A stretch of 64,000 bases of DNA from Glaciimonas immobilis (GTDB lineage Bacteria; Pseudomonadota; Gammaproteobacteria; Burkholderiales; Burkholderiaceae_D), in the NCBI RefSeq assembly GCF_011947285.1, contig NZ_JAAOZT010000007.1, positions 124,001 through 188,000 of the forward strand, in the 5' to 3' direction. Under the pieces are notes generated by a model. The model was not told the DNA's origin. It made no database searches and worked only from the letters and a program-made list of their open reading frames with translations. Both the position numbers and the translations under genes were made by a program. Shown one piece after another: positions 1-8,764 of the stretch (positions are counted from its first letter, which is position 1; the number at the start of each line of letters is the position of its first letter).

Positions 1-347
1 TAAATTTTAAAAAAATGCCTTGGAACGATATTTCTTGGATATCTTTGAACGAGCTTGATACGCTTTCTATGATATCCCGTAGCAAGGTTGTTATCGACAT
101 TCATCATCCTGGTCAAACTGGACTGACCATGAGAACAATCGAATGTATTGGGGCAAAAAAGAAAATGATCACAACTAATGGTGATGTTGTAAATTATGAT
201 TTTTATAATAGCAAAAATATTATGGTTGTAGATCGGAAAAATCCTGTTGTCGAAGCTAGTTTTTTGCAAGAGGAGTACGTTGAGCTGGATAGTGTTGTTT
301 ATGAAAAATATAGTATAAATACTTGGGTGCGAGAAATTTTAAGTTAA
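1..347 (+). CDS. 3' end of a polysaccharide-cluster protein (glycosyltransferase-like), partial
   Basis: The frame is already open at the left edge (codons from position 3), so this is the C-terminal part of a longer protein, about 114 residues. It contains a stretch around IDIHHPGQTGLTMRTIECIGA followed by an FYNSKNI segment. That pattern is reminiscent of C-terminal nucleotide-sugar-binding halves of LPS or capsule glycosyltransferases, where a conserved glutamate follows a short Gly-rich turn. It ends 4 bp before a sugar transferase gene, which places it in a surface polysaccharide cluster. The base composition is more AT-rich than that of the LPS genes further right, as is common in O-antigen loci. 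The exact activity cannot be read from this fragment. Confidence 0.5.
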   Translation, partial: NFKKMPWNDISWISLNELDTLSMISRSKVVIDIHHPGQTGLTMRTIECIGAKKKMITTNGDVVNYDFYNSKNIMVVDRKNPVVEASFLQEEYVELDSVVYEKYSINTWVREILS

Positions 348-351
348 TAAT

Positions 352-912
352 ATGAAGCGACTATTTGATTTAATATCGGCATTGATTGCGGTTATCGTTT
401 TTTCCGTACCTTTAATTATTTTGGCCATCATCGTCTTTGCGACATCGGATGGTCCAATTATCTATTGGTCAGATCGAGTGGGTAAAAGAAACAAAGTTTT
501 TAGAATGCCGAAATTTAGGACGATGCTTATCAACACTCCCGCTGTGGCCACTCACTTACTTCCCGATCCGGAGAAATGTTTAACGGCGGTAGGGGGTTTT
601 TTGCGGAAGTCTAGTTTAGATGAATTGCCTCAGGTATGGAGTATTTTAAGGGGCGATATGAGCTTTGTAGGTCCTCGTCCAGCATTATTCAATCAAGCAG
701 ATTTAATTGGTTTGCGTACACAATATGGCGTTGATGAACTGCTGCCAGGATTGACCGGATGGGCACAAATCAATGGAAGAGATGAATTGCCAATTTCTGA
801 GAAAGTCAAGCTTGACGTTGAGTATTTGCTGAAAAGATCTTTTTTTCTCGATATTAAAATCATATTTTTGACTTTTAAAAAAGTCTTGCTAAGAGATGGA
901 ATTACACATTGA
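352..912 (+). CDS. Initiating sugar phosphotransferase (bacterial sugar transferase, PglC/WcaJ C-terminal type)
   Basis: Members of this family transfer a sugar phosphate from a UDP-sugar to undecaprenyl phosphate at the inner membrane, the first step of O-antigen, capsule or exopolysaccharide assembly. The 186-residue length fits the short PglC form, which has one membrane-associated helix (residues about 9-31) and the catalytic domain only. Visible motifs are KFRTM (54-58), the DELPQ segment (90-94) with GDMSFVGPRP just after it, and PGLTGWAQINGRD (132-144). The gene starts 4 bp after the previous stop and is followed 13 bp later by a dehydratase gene, so the three are probably co-transcribed. 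The substrate is likely a diacetamido- or N-acetyl-hexosamine, inferred only from the neighbouring dehydratase. Confidence 0.9.
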   Translation: MKRLFDLISALIAVIVFSVPLIILAIIVFATSDGPIIYWSDRVGKRNKVFRMPKFRTMLINTPAVATHLLPDPEKCLTAVGGFLRKSSLDELPQVWSILRGDMSFVGPRPALFNQADLIGLRTQYGVDELLPGLTGWAQINGRDELPISEKVKLDVEYLLKRSFFLDIKIIFLTFKKVLLRDGITH

Positions 913-925
913 TTGAGTTATCTCC

Positions 926-2845
926 ATGAGTCTATTTTTGAACATATCCAGATTCAACAAACAGCTTATTGCAGTGGCATTGGACTTCGTGTTCTTGCCA
1001 CTAACATTCTGCATGGCAATTTGGCTGCGATACGATGGCCTGAATAATTTTTTATTACATCAATACACTATATTAATAGTTGCTGCTCCCTTCATCTCAA
1101 TTCCGCTTTTTATCAGGCTTGGTTTATACCGCGCAGTAATTCGTTTCATTGATCATAAAATCGTCTATGTGGTTGTGCTTGGTGTAACGCTATCAGTGGT
1201 CACCTTAGGAGCGTTAGGTACATTTACGCAAACTAATGGTTACTCCCGAGCTGTTTTCGGTATTTATTGGGTCAGTGCTATTTTGTATGTGGCGGCGAGT
1301 CGATTTATTGCGCGTGGATTTTTGTTGCATGTTAGTGGTGCGACTGGCTCGGTTCGTGTAGCCATTTATGGCGCGGGGCAAGCGGGTTCTCAGTTAGCCA
1401 GCGCTTTACGCGCCAGTCAAGAATATATACCTGTCGTATTTATAGACGATAAAGCAGAGCTCCGCCGCGCTACGATTGCGGGTATCAAGGTTTATGGTCC
1501 CGATGATATTGCTATGGCTATTGCTCGATACGATGTAAAGGAAGTGCTTTTAGCGATGCCTTCACAGACTAAGGCGCAGCAAAGACATATTCTTGATCGC
1601 TTGGAACCGTTAAAAGTCAAAATCAAAGTAACCCCTCCAATCAAAAGTTTGATTAATGGGGAATTGCGGGTTCAGGATATTCGCGAGATTGAGATTGAGG
1701 ACTTGTTGGGGCGTGACCAGGTGGATGCGGACCCGAAGTTAATAGCGGCATGTATTGTCAATAAATCTGTGATGGTGACGGGAGCTGGCGGATCAATCGG
1801 TTCTGAACTCTGCCGGCAGATTGTTCGCCAGCGTCCGAATAGGTTGATATTGCTAGAGATGTCGGAATTTGGTCTTTACGCGATTGAGCAGGAGCTAGCG
1901 GAATTAAAGCAAAGTTTAGGCGTGAAGATAGAATTGATTCCTTTCCTCGGATCAGTTGGGCAAACTGAGAAGTGCACGCGGATAATGCGTACCTACTCGG
2001 TTGAAACCGTTTATCACGCCGCTGCTTATAAGCATGTTCCCCTCGTTGAGCACAATCCAATTGAGGGTATTCGCAACAACGTATTTGGGACATTAAGCTT
2101 GGCTAAGGCAGCAATGGCGGCTGGCGTAAAAACATTTGTGTTAATTTCCACGGACAAGGCGGTCCGCCCGACTAACGTAATGGGGTCTACAAAACGACTA
2201 GCTGAATTGATATTGCAGGCGTTTTCTCGCTTACAGGGTAAGTCATCGACTCGTACCCGTTTTTGTATGGTCCGCTTTGGAAATGTCTTGGGATCGTCGG
2301 GGTCGGTGGTGCCTTTATTTCGTAAGCAGATTATGGCAGGTGGTCCGATTACATTAACGCATCCGGAAATTACGCGATATTTCATGACCATTCCAGAAGC
2401 AGCCCAACTGGTTCTTCAGGCTGGGGCTATGGGCGAGGGTGGCGACGTCTTTGTGTTGGATATGGGCGATCCGGTAAAAATTGTCGATTTGGCTAAACGC
2501 ATGGTGCATCTAAGTGGTCTCGAAGTACTTTCCGACGCGACGCCGGACGGAACTATTGAAATTAATCACGTCGGGTTGCGTCCTGGTGAAAAGTTGTATG
2601 AAGAGTTATTGATTGGTGAGAATGTGGAAGGGACGGAACATCCATTAATTATGCGTGCCCAAGAGGTTGAAATTCCTTGGGTAGTGTTGCAGGATTTATT
2701 GGCTAAATTGGATGTCGCATGTGAGCAATTTGAATATGAGGAGGTACGCGCGCTTTTATTGCGGGCTGTGGCCGAATATGAGCCGCAATGCGGCATCGCT
2801 GATTTTATTTGGTGTGAAGACGAAAAAAATGATCGAGCGGCTTGA
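926..2845 (+). CDS. UDP-N-acetylglucosamine 4,6-dehydratase, membrane-anchored CapD/PglF/WbpM type
   Basis: The 639 residues match the large PglF/WbpM architecture. Four hydrophobic segments lie in residues about 10-125, then a CoA-binding-like Rossmann domain (GAGQAGSQL near residue 150), then a full SDR domain with the NAD motif GAGGSIGSEL near residue 286. The usual Tyr of YxxxK is Met419 (NVMGSTK, Lys423), as is typical of FlaA1/PglF dehydratases, which use a Ser-Met-Lys triad. The enzyme converts UDP-GlcNAc to the 4-keto-6-deoxy sugar used for QuiNAc, FucNAc or bacillosamine-type residues. It directly follows the initiating transferase gene, so the pair likely supplies and loads the first sugar of the repeat unit. 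Confidence 0.9.
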   Translation: MSLFLNISRFNKQLIAVALDFVFLPLTFCMAIWLRYDGLNNFLLHQYTILIVAAPFISIPLFIRLGLYRAVIRFIDHKIVYVVVLGVTLSVVTLGALGTFTQTNGYSRAVFGIYWVSAILYVAASRFIARGFLLHVSGATGSVRVAIYGAGQAGSQLASALRASQEYIPVVFIDDKAELRRATIAGIKVYGPDDIAMAIARYDVKEVLLAMPSQTKAQQRHILDRLEPLKVKIKVTPPIKSLINGELRVQDIREIEIEDLLGRDQVDADPKLIAACIVNKSVMVTGAGGSIGSELCRQIVRQRPNRLILLEMSEFGLYAIEQELAELKQSLGVKIELIPFLGSVGQTEKCTRIMRTYSVETVYHAAAYKHVPLVEHNPIEGIRNNVFGTLSLAKAAMAAGVKTFVLISTDKAVRPTNVMGSTKRLAELILQAFSRLQGKSSTRTRFCMVRFGNVLGSSGSVVPLFRKQIMAGGPITLTHPEITRYFMTIPEAAQLVLQAGAMGEGGDVFVLDMGDPVKIVDLAKRMVHLSGLEVLSDATPDGTIEINHVGLRPGEKLYEELLIGENVEGTEHPLIMRAQEVEIPWVVLQDLLAKLDVACEQFEYEEVRALLLRAVAEYEPQCGIADFIWCEDEKNDRAA

Positions 2846-3210
2846 AGAAGTAGGAAATATAATAAATTAACGATGCTTCTTCAAGGTCCGCTTATTGCTC
2901 TATAAATATGTTTAAAATTACAATGCAATAAATGACCTTTAGGACGAGAGGCTAACTAGTTTGAATTAAGCGGTAACATTGCTGACGTCTCACCTAATTG
3001 ATCTGCTTGCGCAGCCTTAGGACCTGCGGATGATATTGGGATAGATTACGCTAGTAAAGACGTTGGCAAAAGTGTGAAACAATACAGGTACATGATACGG
3101 TAACCGAACTAATTACAATTTTTAGCAACTATATTAGTTGAATTTTATATTTTTCGTAATTTAGTTCGCCGTAATCATAGTTTTCAATTAATTTAATCAA
3201 CGGAGTAATT
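2846..3210. other. Intergenic, AT-rich leader of the H-NS gene
   Basis: No convincing gene was seen in these 365 bp. The last 100 bp are strongly AT-rich (runs such as GAATTTTATATTTTTCG), which fits a promoter for hns and possible H-NS self-binding. A GGAG ribosome site sits 7 bp before the ATG at 3211. No clear terminator was found after the dehydratase gene. Confidence 0.4.
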
Positions 3211-3531
3211 ATGGATTTATCAAACCTGACAGTCGCCCAGTTACGTGTACTACAAGAGCAGGTGAAACAAAGTTTAAAGGATCGCGAACAGGAAGAAATG
3301 ACCAAGGCGCGTGAGCAAATTTTAGCAATTGCTCAAACAGCCGGTATTTCATTGAAGGATTTATTAAGTATTCCAGCCCGTAACAAAAATAATGTAACTA
3401 AGGCAAAAGTCGCGGTACGTTATCGCAGTCCTTCGGATGCCTCGTTGCAATGGACTGGTCGGGGACGGCAACCTAAATGGGTGCAGGAGTGGATTTCATC
3501 CGGTAAATCTCTGGATGCATTGCACGTATAA
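3211..3531 (+). CDS. H-NS family nucleoid protein
   Basis: This 106-residue protein has the short H-NS form common in betaproteobacteria. The N-terminal half is a charged coiled coil (residues about 8-55, LxxLQEQVKQSLKDREQEEM) for oligomerisation. The C-terminal DNA-binding domain reads YRSPSDASLQWTGRGRQPKW, with the GRGRQPKW core of the AT-hook-like loop near residues 87-94. It binds curved AT-rich DNA and silences acquired genes. It stands alone next to a surface polysaccharide cluster, a frequent place for H-NS-like proteins that control such loci, although regulation of the neighbours is inferred. The ATG is preceded by GGAG at good spacing. Confidence 0.93.
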   Translation: MDLSNLTVAQLRVLQEQVKQSLKDREQEEMTKAREQILAIAQTAGISLKDLLSIPARNKNNVTKAKVAVRYRSPSDASLQWTGRGRQPKWVQEWISSGKSLDALHV

Positions 3532-3948
3532 ATTCCAGCGTAGCGATCCCGAAACGGATCTTTTGCGGTATTCTGGTTTTAATGAGCGTGGTGGTGGGTT
3601 GTTGCATCGACATAACTAAGTAAATGTGACCTAGGCTAGCAGTAATCCTTCGCTCCGATGCTGCTTTTGGGCAAAGAGCCGCACGTAGGATAGTCGCGAC
3701 GTTGTTTCGATTTTAATATGTGCTGCAAAGGCAGAGTACAAAGAGGTGCATTTTAGCTTCCTGGAGGCTGTTATATGCAGCAGGATACCGAATAGCATGG
3801 TTCACTGGGTGAATCAGTTATACTTTGTGTGTAATTCGATAACTAACCAGAGTAGGCTACTTTCTGCTACTTGTTAGCCAACTAACTGGTTAACTTTACA
3901 TGGTGCTGTTAAAAACTCTGTATTTTAATCAACCATTTATAGTCCGCC
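3532..3948. other. Intergenic region upstream of the phosphomannomutase gene
   Basis: No gene or RNA was recognised in 417 bp. A short open frame overlaps the end of hns but has no ribosome site or natural-looking sequence. The last 120 bp are AT-rich and may hold the promoter for the phosphomannomutase-waaC group. Confidence 0.35.
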
Positions 3949-5343
3949 ATGCTTCCACTCCAAAATTCAATCTTTAAAGCTTATGACATCCGCGGTATCG
4001 TTGGGACGACGTTAGATGCCCCCATAGCGCGGCAAATTGGCCAGGCTTTCGGTATCGCAGCGCGCGAAAAAGGCGAAAAGACGGTAGTGATCGGTCGTGA
4101 TGGTCGCCTGTCAGGTGCCGAAATGACGGCTGCGTTGGCCGCGGGATTGCAGGATGTTGGCGTGGATGTCATCGATATTGGTGTTGTGGTGACGCCGATG
4201 GTCTACTTCGCCACGCATGTTCTGGGGACGCAATCTGGCGTGATGGTGACCGGTAGTCATAATCCGCCAGACTATAACGGCTTCAAAATGGTGCTGGCTG
4301 GTGAGGCTATTTACGGTGACACCATACAGGCGCTGTACCAAGCGATTAGTGTGGACGCTACCAAACAGGCCGCAGAGCAGGCAGAACGTAAAGGCGCTTA
4401 CACAACGCACGATATCAAGGATGCTTATTTGCAACGCATCCTTAGCGATGTCACCTTAGCCAAGCCGATGAAAATTGTGGTTGACTGCGGCAATGGCGTT
4501 GCCGGCGCATTTGCGGGAGAGCTTTATCGGGCTCTGGGTTGTGAGGTGCAGGAACTATTTTGCGAGGTGGACGGGACTTTCCCCAACCATCATCCTGATC
4601 CGGCGCATCCTGAAAATCTTCAGGATGTTATTCGCGCATTGCAAACGACCGATGCAGAAATTGGGTTGGCATTTGATGGTGACGGTGATCGTCTCGGAGT
4701 AGTGACCAAGGACGGCCAGATTATTTATCCTGATCGTCAGTTAATGCTTTTTGCTGCAGATGTGTTAACACGTCATCCCGGACAAGAAATTTTATATGAC
4801 GTCAAATGCACGCGTCATCTGGCCCCTTGGATTACGCAGCATGGCGGCAAGCCGCTAATGTGGAAGACCGGTCATTCGTTGGTGAAAGCAAAGATGCGCG
4901 AAACCGGTGCGCCCCTTGGTGGCGAGATGAGCGGCCACGTGTTTTTCAAGGACCGTTGGTATGGTTTTGACGATGGTCTATACGCTGGCGTTCGGTTACT
5001 GGAATTGTTGAGCAGAGAGAGCGATCCTTCAGCAGTGCTGAATGCACTACCTCAATCCGCGAGCACGCCAGAGTTGCAGTTGACATTAGCCGAGGGGGAG
5101 AACTTCACATTGATCGCGGCATTGCAGCAGCAGGCGCAATTTCCAGGGTCGGATGACATCATTAAGATCGACGGCTTGCGCGTCGAGTATCCGGATGGAT
5201 TTGGACTGGTGCGTGCATCCAATACGACGCCAGTTGCGGTAATGCGGTTTGAGGCGGAATCGGAAGAAGCACTGGCCCGCATTCAGTCCGAGTTCAAGCG
5301 CGTGATTCTGGCAGTAAAGCCGGACGCAAAGTTACCTTTTTAA
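3949..5343 (+). CDS. manB: Phosphomannomutase/phosphoglucomutase
   Basis: The enzyme interconverts hexose 6-phosphates and 1-phosphates and feeds GDP-mannose or UDP-glucose for surface glycans. The 464 residues have the alpha-D-phosphohexomutase layout. The phosphoserine loop TGSHNP has Ser103, the metal-binding loop DGDGD covers residues 243-247, the sugar-binding loop GEMSGH covers 325-330, and the phosphate-binding C-terminal domain carries RASNTTP. The length and the sequence resemble the AlgC/CpsG bifunctional group, which acts on both mannose and glucose phosphates. The waaC gene follows after 22 bp in the same direction, so the gene sits in an LPS operon. Which hexose is used in the cell cannot be told from sequence alone. 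Confidence 0.92.
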   Translation: MLPLQNSIFKAYDIRGIVGTTLDAPIARQIGQAFGIAAREKGEKTVVIGRDGRLSGAEMTAALAAGLQDVGVDVIDIGVVVTPMVYFATHVLGTQSGVMVTGSHNPPDYNGFKMVLAGEAIYGDTIQALYQAISVDATKQAAEQAERKGAYTTHDIKDAYLQRILSDVTLAKPMKIVVDCGNGVAGAFAGELYRALGCEVQELFCEVDGTFPNHHPDPAHPENLQDVIRALQTTDAEIGLAFDGDGDRLGVVTKDGQIIYPDRQLMLFAADVLTRHPGQEILYDVKCTRHLAPWITQHGGKPLMWKTGHSLVKAKMRETGAPLGGEMSGHVFFKDRWYGFDDGLYAGVRLLELLSRESDPSAVLNALPQSASTPELQLTLAEGENFTLIAALQQQAQFPGSDDIIKIDGLRVEYPDGFGLVRASNTTPVAVMRFEAESEEALARIQSEFKRVILAVKPDAKLPF

Positions 5344-5365
5344 TATCTCTTGAATTGAAATCTGT

Positions 5366-6391
5366 TTGAACATCCTTATTGTCCGTGTTTCATCACTCGG
5401 TGACGTAGTTCATAACATGCCGATGGTGTCCGATATCCGGCGCCATTATCCCGATGCTAATATCGATTGGGTGGTGGAGGAGGGCTACGTCAGTTTGGTG
5501 CGGCTCAATCCAGATGTTCGCAGAATCATTCCGTTTGCATTGCGCCGCTGGCGGAAAAATCTATTTTCCCTTGCGACTCGGAATGAAATGTCCGAATTTC
5601 GTAGCCTACTCAGGCTGGAGGAATACGACCTTGTTTTCGATACGCAGGGTTTATTAAAAACCGGTATTGTGATGCGCATGGCGCGATTGGCGCCGAACGG
5701 TAAAAGGGTGGGCTTGGCGAACGCCACCGAAGGCTCAGGCTACGAGCCTATATCACGGGTTTTTCATACAATGAGTGTCGCGGTCGGATTAAGGACGCAT
5801 GCGGTGTTGCGGGCGCGTCAGGTTGCGGCAAAGGCTTTAGGTTACAGCGCCGAAGGGCCAGCGGATTTTAATTTACAAATGGCCGGGGTCGCTTCGAAGC
5901 AATCGCCGCTCTGGCTGACCAAGCAACCTTACGCGGTGTTTTTTCACGGAACTGCCCGCGCAGAAAAGCAATGGGCGTTTGACAATTGGGTGAGTATCGC
6001 GCGATTGTTGGCGACCTTTGATTTGCAAGTACTATTGCCTTGGGGTAGTGAAGACGAAAAGAAAACCGCAGAAAAAATGGCGGAGAAAATGCCGAATGCG
6101 CGTGTTCTTCCGAGGCTGCCCTTGATGGAAGCGGTTATGCTGGCGCAACGCGCAGCGTTGGTAGTGGGGGTAGATACCGGCCTGACGCATGTCGCTGCCG
6201 CCTTCAATCGCCCCACGATTGAGTTGTACTGCGACTCCCCGCGCTGGAAGACGGAAGGGGACTGGTCCGCCAACATTATTAATTTGGGTGATGAGGGGAC
6301 TTCGCCGACGGTTGACGAAGTAGAGCGTGCGGTGCATATTCTGTTGCATTCGATGGATAAAATCGATGCAAGTCGGTCGGACGTAGTCTGA
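5366..6391 (+). CDS. waaC: Lipopolysaccharide heptosyltransferase I
   Basis: WaaC adds the first L-glycero-D-manno-heptose to Kdo2-lipid A on the cytoplasmic face of the inner membrane. The 341 residues begin with the GT9 signature (ILIVRVSSLGDVVHNMP), and the C-terminal ADP-heptose site includes PWGSEDE and a VGVDTGLTHVAAAF segment near residues 265-280. The start is a TTG at 5366 in a weak leader. No better upstream ATG keeps the GT9 N-terminus in register. The gene lies between manB and the Kdo hydroxylase and waaA genes, a typical inner-core LPS grouping. Assignment to heptosyltransferase I rather than II rests on the N-terminal SSLGDVVHNMP form. Confidence 0.9.
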   Translation: MNILIVRVSSLGDVVHNMPMVSDIRRHYPDANIDWVVEEGYVSLVRLNPDVRRIIPFALRRWRKNLFSLATRNEMSEFRSLLRLEEYDLVFDTQGLLKTGIVMRMARLAPNGKRVGLANATEGSGYEPISRVFHTMSVAVGLRTHAVLRARQVAAKALGYSAEGPADFNLQMAGVASKQSPLWLTKQPYAVFFHGTARAEKQWAFDNWVSIARLLATFDLQVLLPWGSEDEKKTAEKMAEKMPNARVLPRLPLMEAVMLAQRAALVVGVDTGLTHVAAAFNRPTIELYCDSPRWKTEGDWSANIINLGDEGTSPTVDEVERAVHILLHSMDKIDASRSDVV

Positions 6392-6474
6392 ATCAACACT
6401 GGTCATGAGTGAGGCTAAACGGCCGTCCCTCCAACACCTGCTCACGCCCCATTACAACACGGCATAATATCGCG

Positions 6475-7344
6475 ATGGAACAACAAATTCTAAATCTAGA
6501 CTGTGCCAACTGGCACATCGACTCTCCTGACCGAAGCTGGATTGCTGCGCTTGAATCTGGCAAGGTGCTTTACTTTCCCCGTCTGGCTTTTGTATTAACG
6601 CAAGATGAGCGGCAATTATTGACGCCTTCTATTCTCGATCCTAACAGCCGTAATGTCAGCCTCAATGCCGATGGCGAGTTAAAGGGCGCACTTGGGGACC
6701 CGGCGCAGCGGGTAGCGCTGGCGACAATGGTGGGGCGTTTTCGCGCGCAGGCCCGGCAACTGATAGCCTCGCTTTTGCCTGCTTATAGCGATGTGGTCCG
6801 ACTCGCGCCGACCAGTTATAGGCCCATGCAGGTTGCGTCGCGCACGCAGTCCTGGCGTGCTGATGACAAGCGCCTGCACGTTGATGCGTTTCCTTCGCGT
6901 CCGAATTATGGCGAGCGGATTTTGCGCGTGTTTGCTAACGTTAATCCTGATGGCGTGCCGCGGGTATGGCGAGTAGGTGAGTCATTCGAGGATGTCGCTA
7001 AACGATTTTTGCCTCGGGTAAAAGCCTACTCGCGGTGGCAAGCGCACATTCTTAAAGCGTTGCATGTCACGAAGTCGTTACGCAGCGAATACGATCATTT
7101 GATGTTACAACTTCACGACAACATGAAATCGGACCTGGCATATCAGGCTGACGGTCCGCAGGTGACGATGCCTTTTGCAGCGGGCTCGGTGTGGGTATGT
7201 TTTTCTGACCAGACGCCGCATGCGGTCATGTCAGGGCAATACATGATGGAGCAGACCCTGCACTTGCCAGCGGCTAAACAGTACGATGCGAGCGCCAGTC
7301 CTTTAGCTATTTTGACCAAGCTAACCGGACGAAGCCTGATTTGA
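6475..7344 (+). CDS. kdoO: Kdo hydroxylase family protein (2-oxoglutarate/Fe(II) oxygenase)
   Basis: KdoO hydroxylates Kdo of inner-core LPS to D-glycero-D-talo-oct-2-ulosonic acid (Ko) in Burkholderia and Yersinia. The ATG at 6475 gives 289 residues. The frame is open upstream to 6409, but that extension looks non-native. Visible features include the DKRLHVDAFPSRP segment, which contains an HxD metal motif, a downstream histidine in DQTPHAVMSGQ, and an arginine-rich patch between them. The stop overlaps the start of waaA (TGATG), so the two are translationally coupled, which supports a role on the Kdo unit that WaaA adds. Family membership is recognised from the overall sequence, and the oxygenase residues are read from the motif pattern. 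Confidence 0.82.
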   Translation: MEQQILNLDCANWHIDSPDRSWIAALESGKVLYFPRLAFVLTQDERQLLTPSILDPNSRNVSLNADGELKGALGDPAQRVALATMVGRFRAQARQLIASLLPAYSDVVRLAPTSYRPMQVASRTQSWRADDKRLHVDAFPSRPNYGERILRVFANVNPDGVPRVWRVGESFEDVAKRFLPRVKAYSRWQAHILKALHVTKSLRSEYDHLMLQLHDNMKSDLAYQADGPQVTMPFAAGSVWVCFSDQTPHAVMSGQYMMEQTLHLPAAKQYDASASPLAILTKLTGRSLI

Positions 7345-8642
7345 TGCGGGCCCGTTTGTATCGACTCATCTACTCGTTCGTCTGGTGGTTTATCATTCCG
7401 CTGGCCTTGTTGCGTTTATGGTGGCGCGGTCGCAAGGAGCCGGGATATCGGCAACATATTCCCGAGCGTCTCGGATTCTACGGATCTTTGCAAAAGCAAC
7501 GCCGTCTGTCATCGCCAGCTTATATATGGGTGCATGCGGTGTCCGTTGGTGAAACGCGCGCGGCAGAACCATTGGTGAATATGTTGCTAGCCAAGTACCC
7601 GCAACACACGATTCTGCTGACGCACATGACCGCGACCGGACGTGCGACAGGCCAAGCACTGTTTGGTGCTTCGTCACGCGTGGTACAGAGTTTTTTGCCC
7701 TACGATACTGGATGGATGGTAGGTCGTTTTTTACGTCATTTTGCGCCATGTTTGTGCGTATTGATGGAGACCGAAGTCTGGCCAAATCTGATCGCCCAAT
7801 GCGTTCGTTATCGCCTGCCTGTGACATTGGTCAATGCGCGGCTATCAGAGCGCTCATTGCGGCGCGGTAAGAAATTTGCGACCTTGATGACCGAGGCCGC
7901 GAAGGGCATCACCTGCGTTGGTGCGCAAACCGTGGACGATGCACAGCGCATGCGGCAGCTAGGTGCTAGCAACGTTACTATTACCGGCAACCTGAAATTC
8001 GATGTGGCACCAACGGAGGCGTTAGTCCGCACAGGAGCCGCGTTGCGCCAGCAAATCGGTGCTCGACCTGTGCTCTTGTGCGCCAGTACGCGTGAGGGCG
8101 AGGAGGTGCTAATTTTGGCTCAGCTCGGCAAATTGGATCAGCACCCATTACAAAATCCATTGTTAATTATTGTCCCGCGCCATCCCCAGCGATTTGATGA
8201 GGTGGCAAAACTGATCGCATCGAATAGTTTGAAGATGATGCGTCGCTCGGCAATGGACGATAGCGCGTTGAGCGCCGAGGTCAAGGTAATGCTGGGGGAC
8301 TCGATGGGCGAAATGTTCGCCTATTTTGGCCTGGCGAATGTCGCATTTATTGGCGGCAGTCTGTTGCCGCTAGGCGGGCAAAATTTGATTGAAGCATGTG
8401 CTGTCGGGACGCCAGTTCTGATTGGTCCGTACACGTTTAACTTTGCAGCGGTGACCGAGCAGGCGATTGCCGCAGGCGCAGCGTTAAGTGTGTCCGATGC
8501 GGCTAATATGATTGATACGGCCGGTCGATTATTAGCAAATGATTCGGCGTTGCAAATGATGGGCACAAAGGCGAGCGAGTTTGCGCGCTTGCATCGTGGT
8601 GCGACGGAGCGGACGGTGGCATTATTGGCGGCGCTAATTTAG
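7344..8642 (+). CDS. waaA: 3-deoxy-D-manno-octulosonic acid transferase
   Basis: WaaA (KdtA) transfers Kdo from CMP-Kdo to the lipid A precursor. The ATG at 7344 overlaps the previous stop (TGATG) and is preferred to the TTG one codon earlier. The product is 432 residues. It has an N-terminal membrane anchor (about residues 5-25), the GT30 domain with WVHAVSVGETRAAEPL near residue 60 and METEVWPNL near 140, and the CMP-binding half with ITGNLKFD, VPRHPQRFDEV and FIGGSLLPLGGQNLIEA. The Glu in VGET is the expected catalytic base. The gene is co-directional with waaC and kdoO and forms the inner-core LPS segment. Confidence 0.94.
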   Translation: MRARLYRLIYSFVWWFIIPLALLRLWWRGRKEPGYRQHIPERLGFYGSLQKQRRLSSPAYIWVHAVSVGETRAAEPLVNMLLAKYPQHTILLTHMTATGRATGQALFGASSRVVQSFLPYDTGWMVGRFLRHFAPCLCVLMETEVWPNLIAQCVRYRLPVTLVNARLSERSLRRGKKFATLMTEAAKGITCVGAQTVDDAQRMRQLGASNVTITGNLKFDVAPTEALVRTGAALRQQIGARPVLLCASTREGEEVLILAQLGKLDQHPLQNPLLIIVPRHPQRFDEVAKLIASNSLKMMRRSAMDDSALSAEVKVMLGDSMGEMFAYFGLANVAFIGGSLLPLGGQNLIEACAVGTPVLIGPYTFNFAAVTEQAIAAGAALSVSDAANMIDTAGRLLANDSALQMMGTKASEFARLHRGATERTVALLAALI

Positions 8643-8764
8643 TTGGGCAGACTGGAACCATAATCCGCTAATCCACCCCGCGATGGAAGCGCATACATTG
8701 GAACGCCTGAACTAACTCTACCAAGATAAAGACAGCGCATTAACGCAAACAATTCAAATAAAAT

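Noticed and set aside
1758-2391. Two overlapping minus-strand frames of over 110 codons inside the dehydratase gene
   Set aside because: They are shadows of the strongly supported plus-strand gene and have no ribosome sites or natural protein features.
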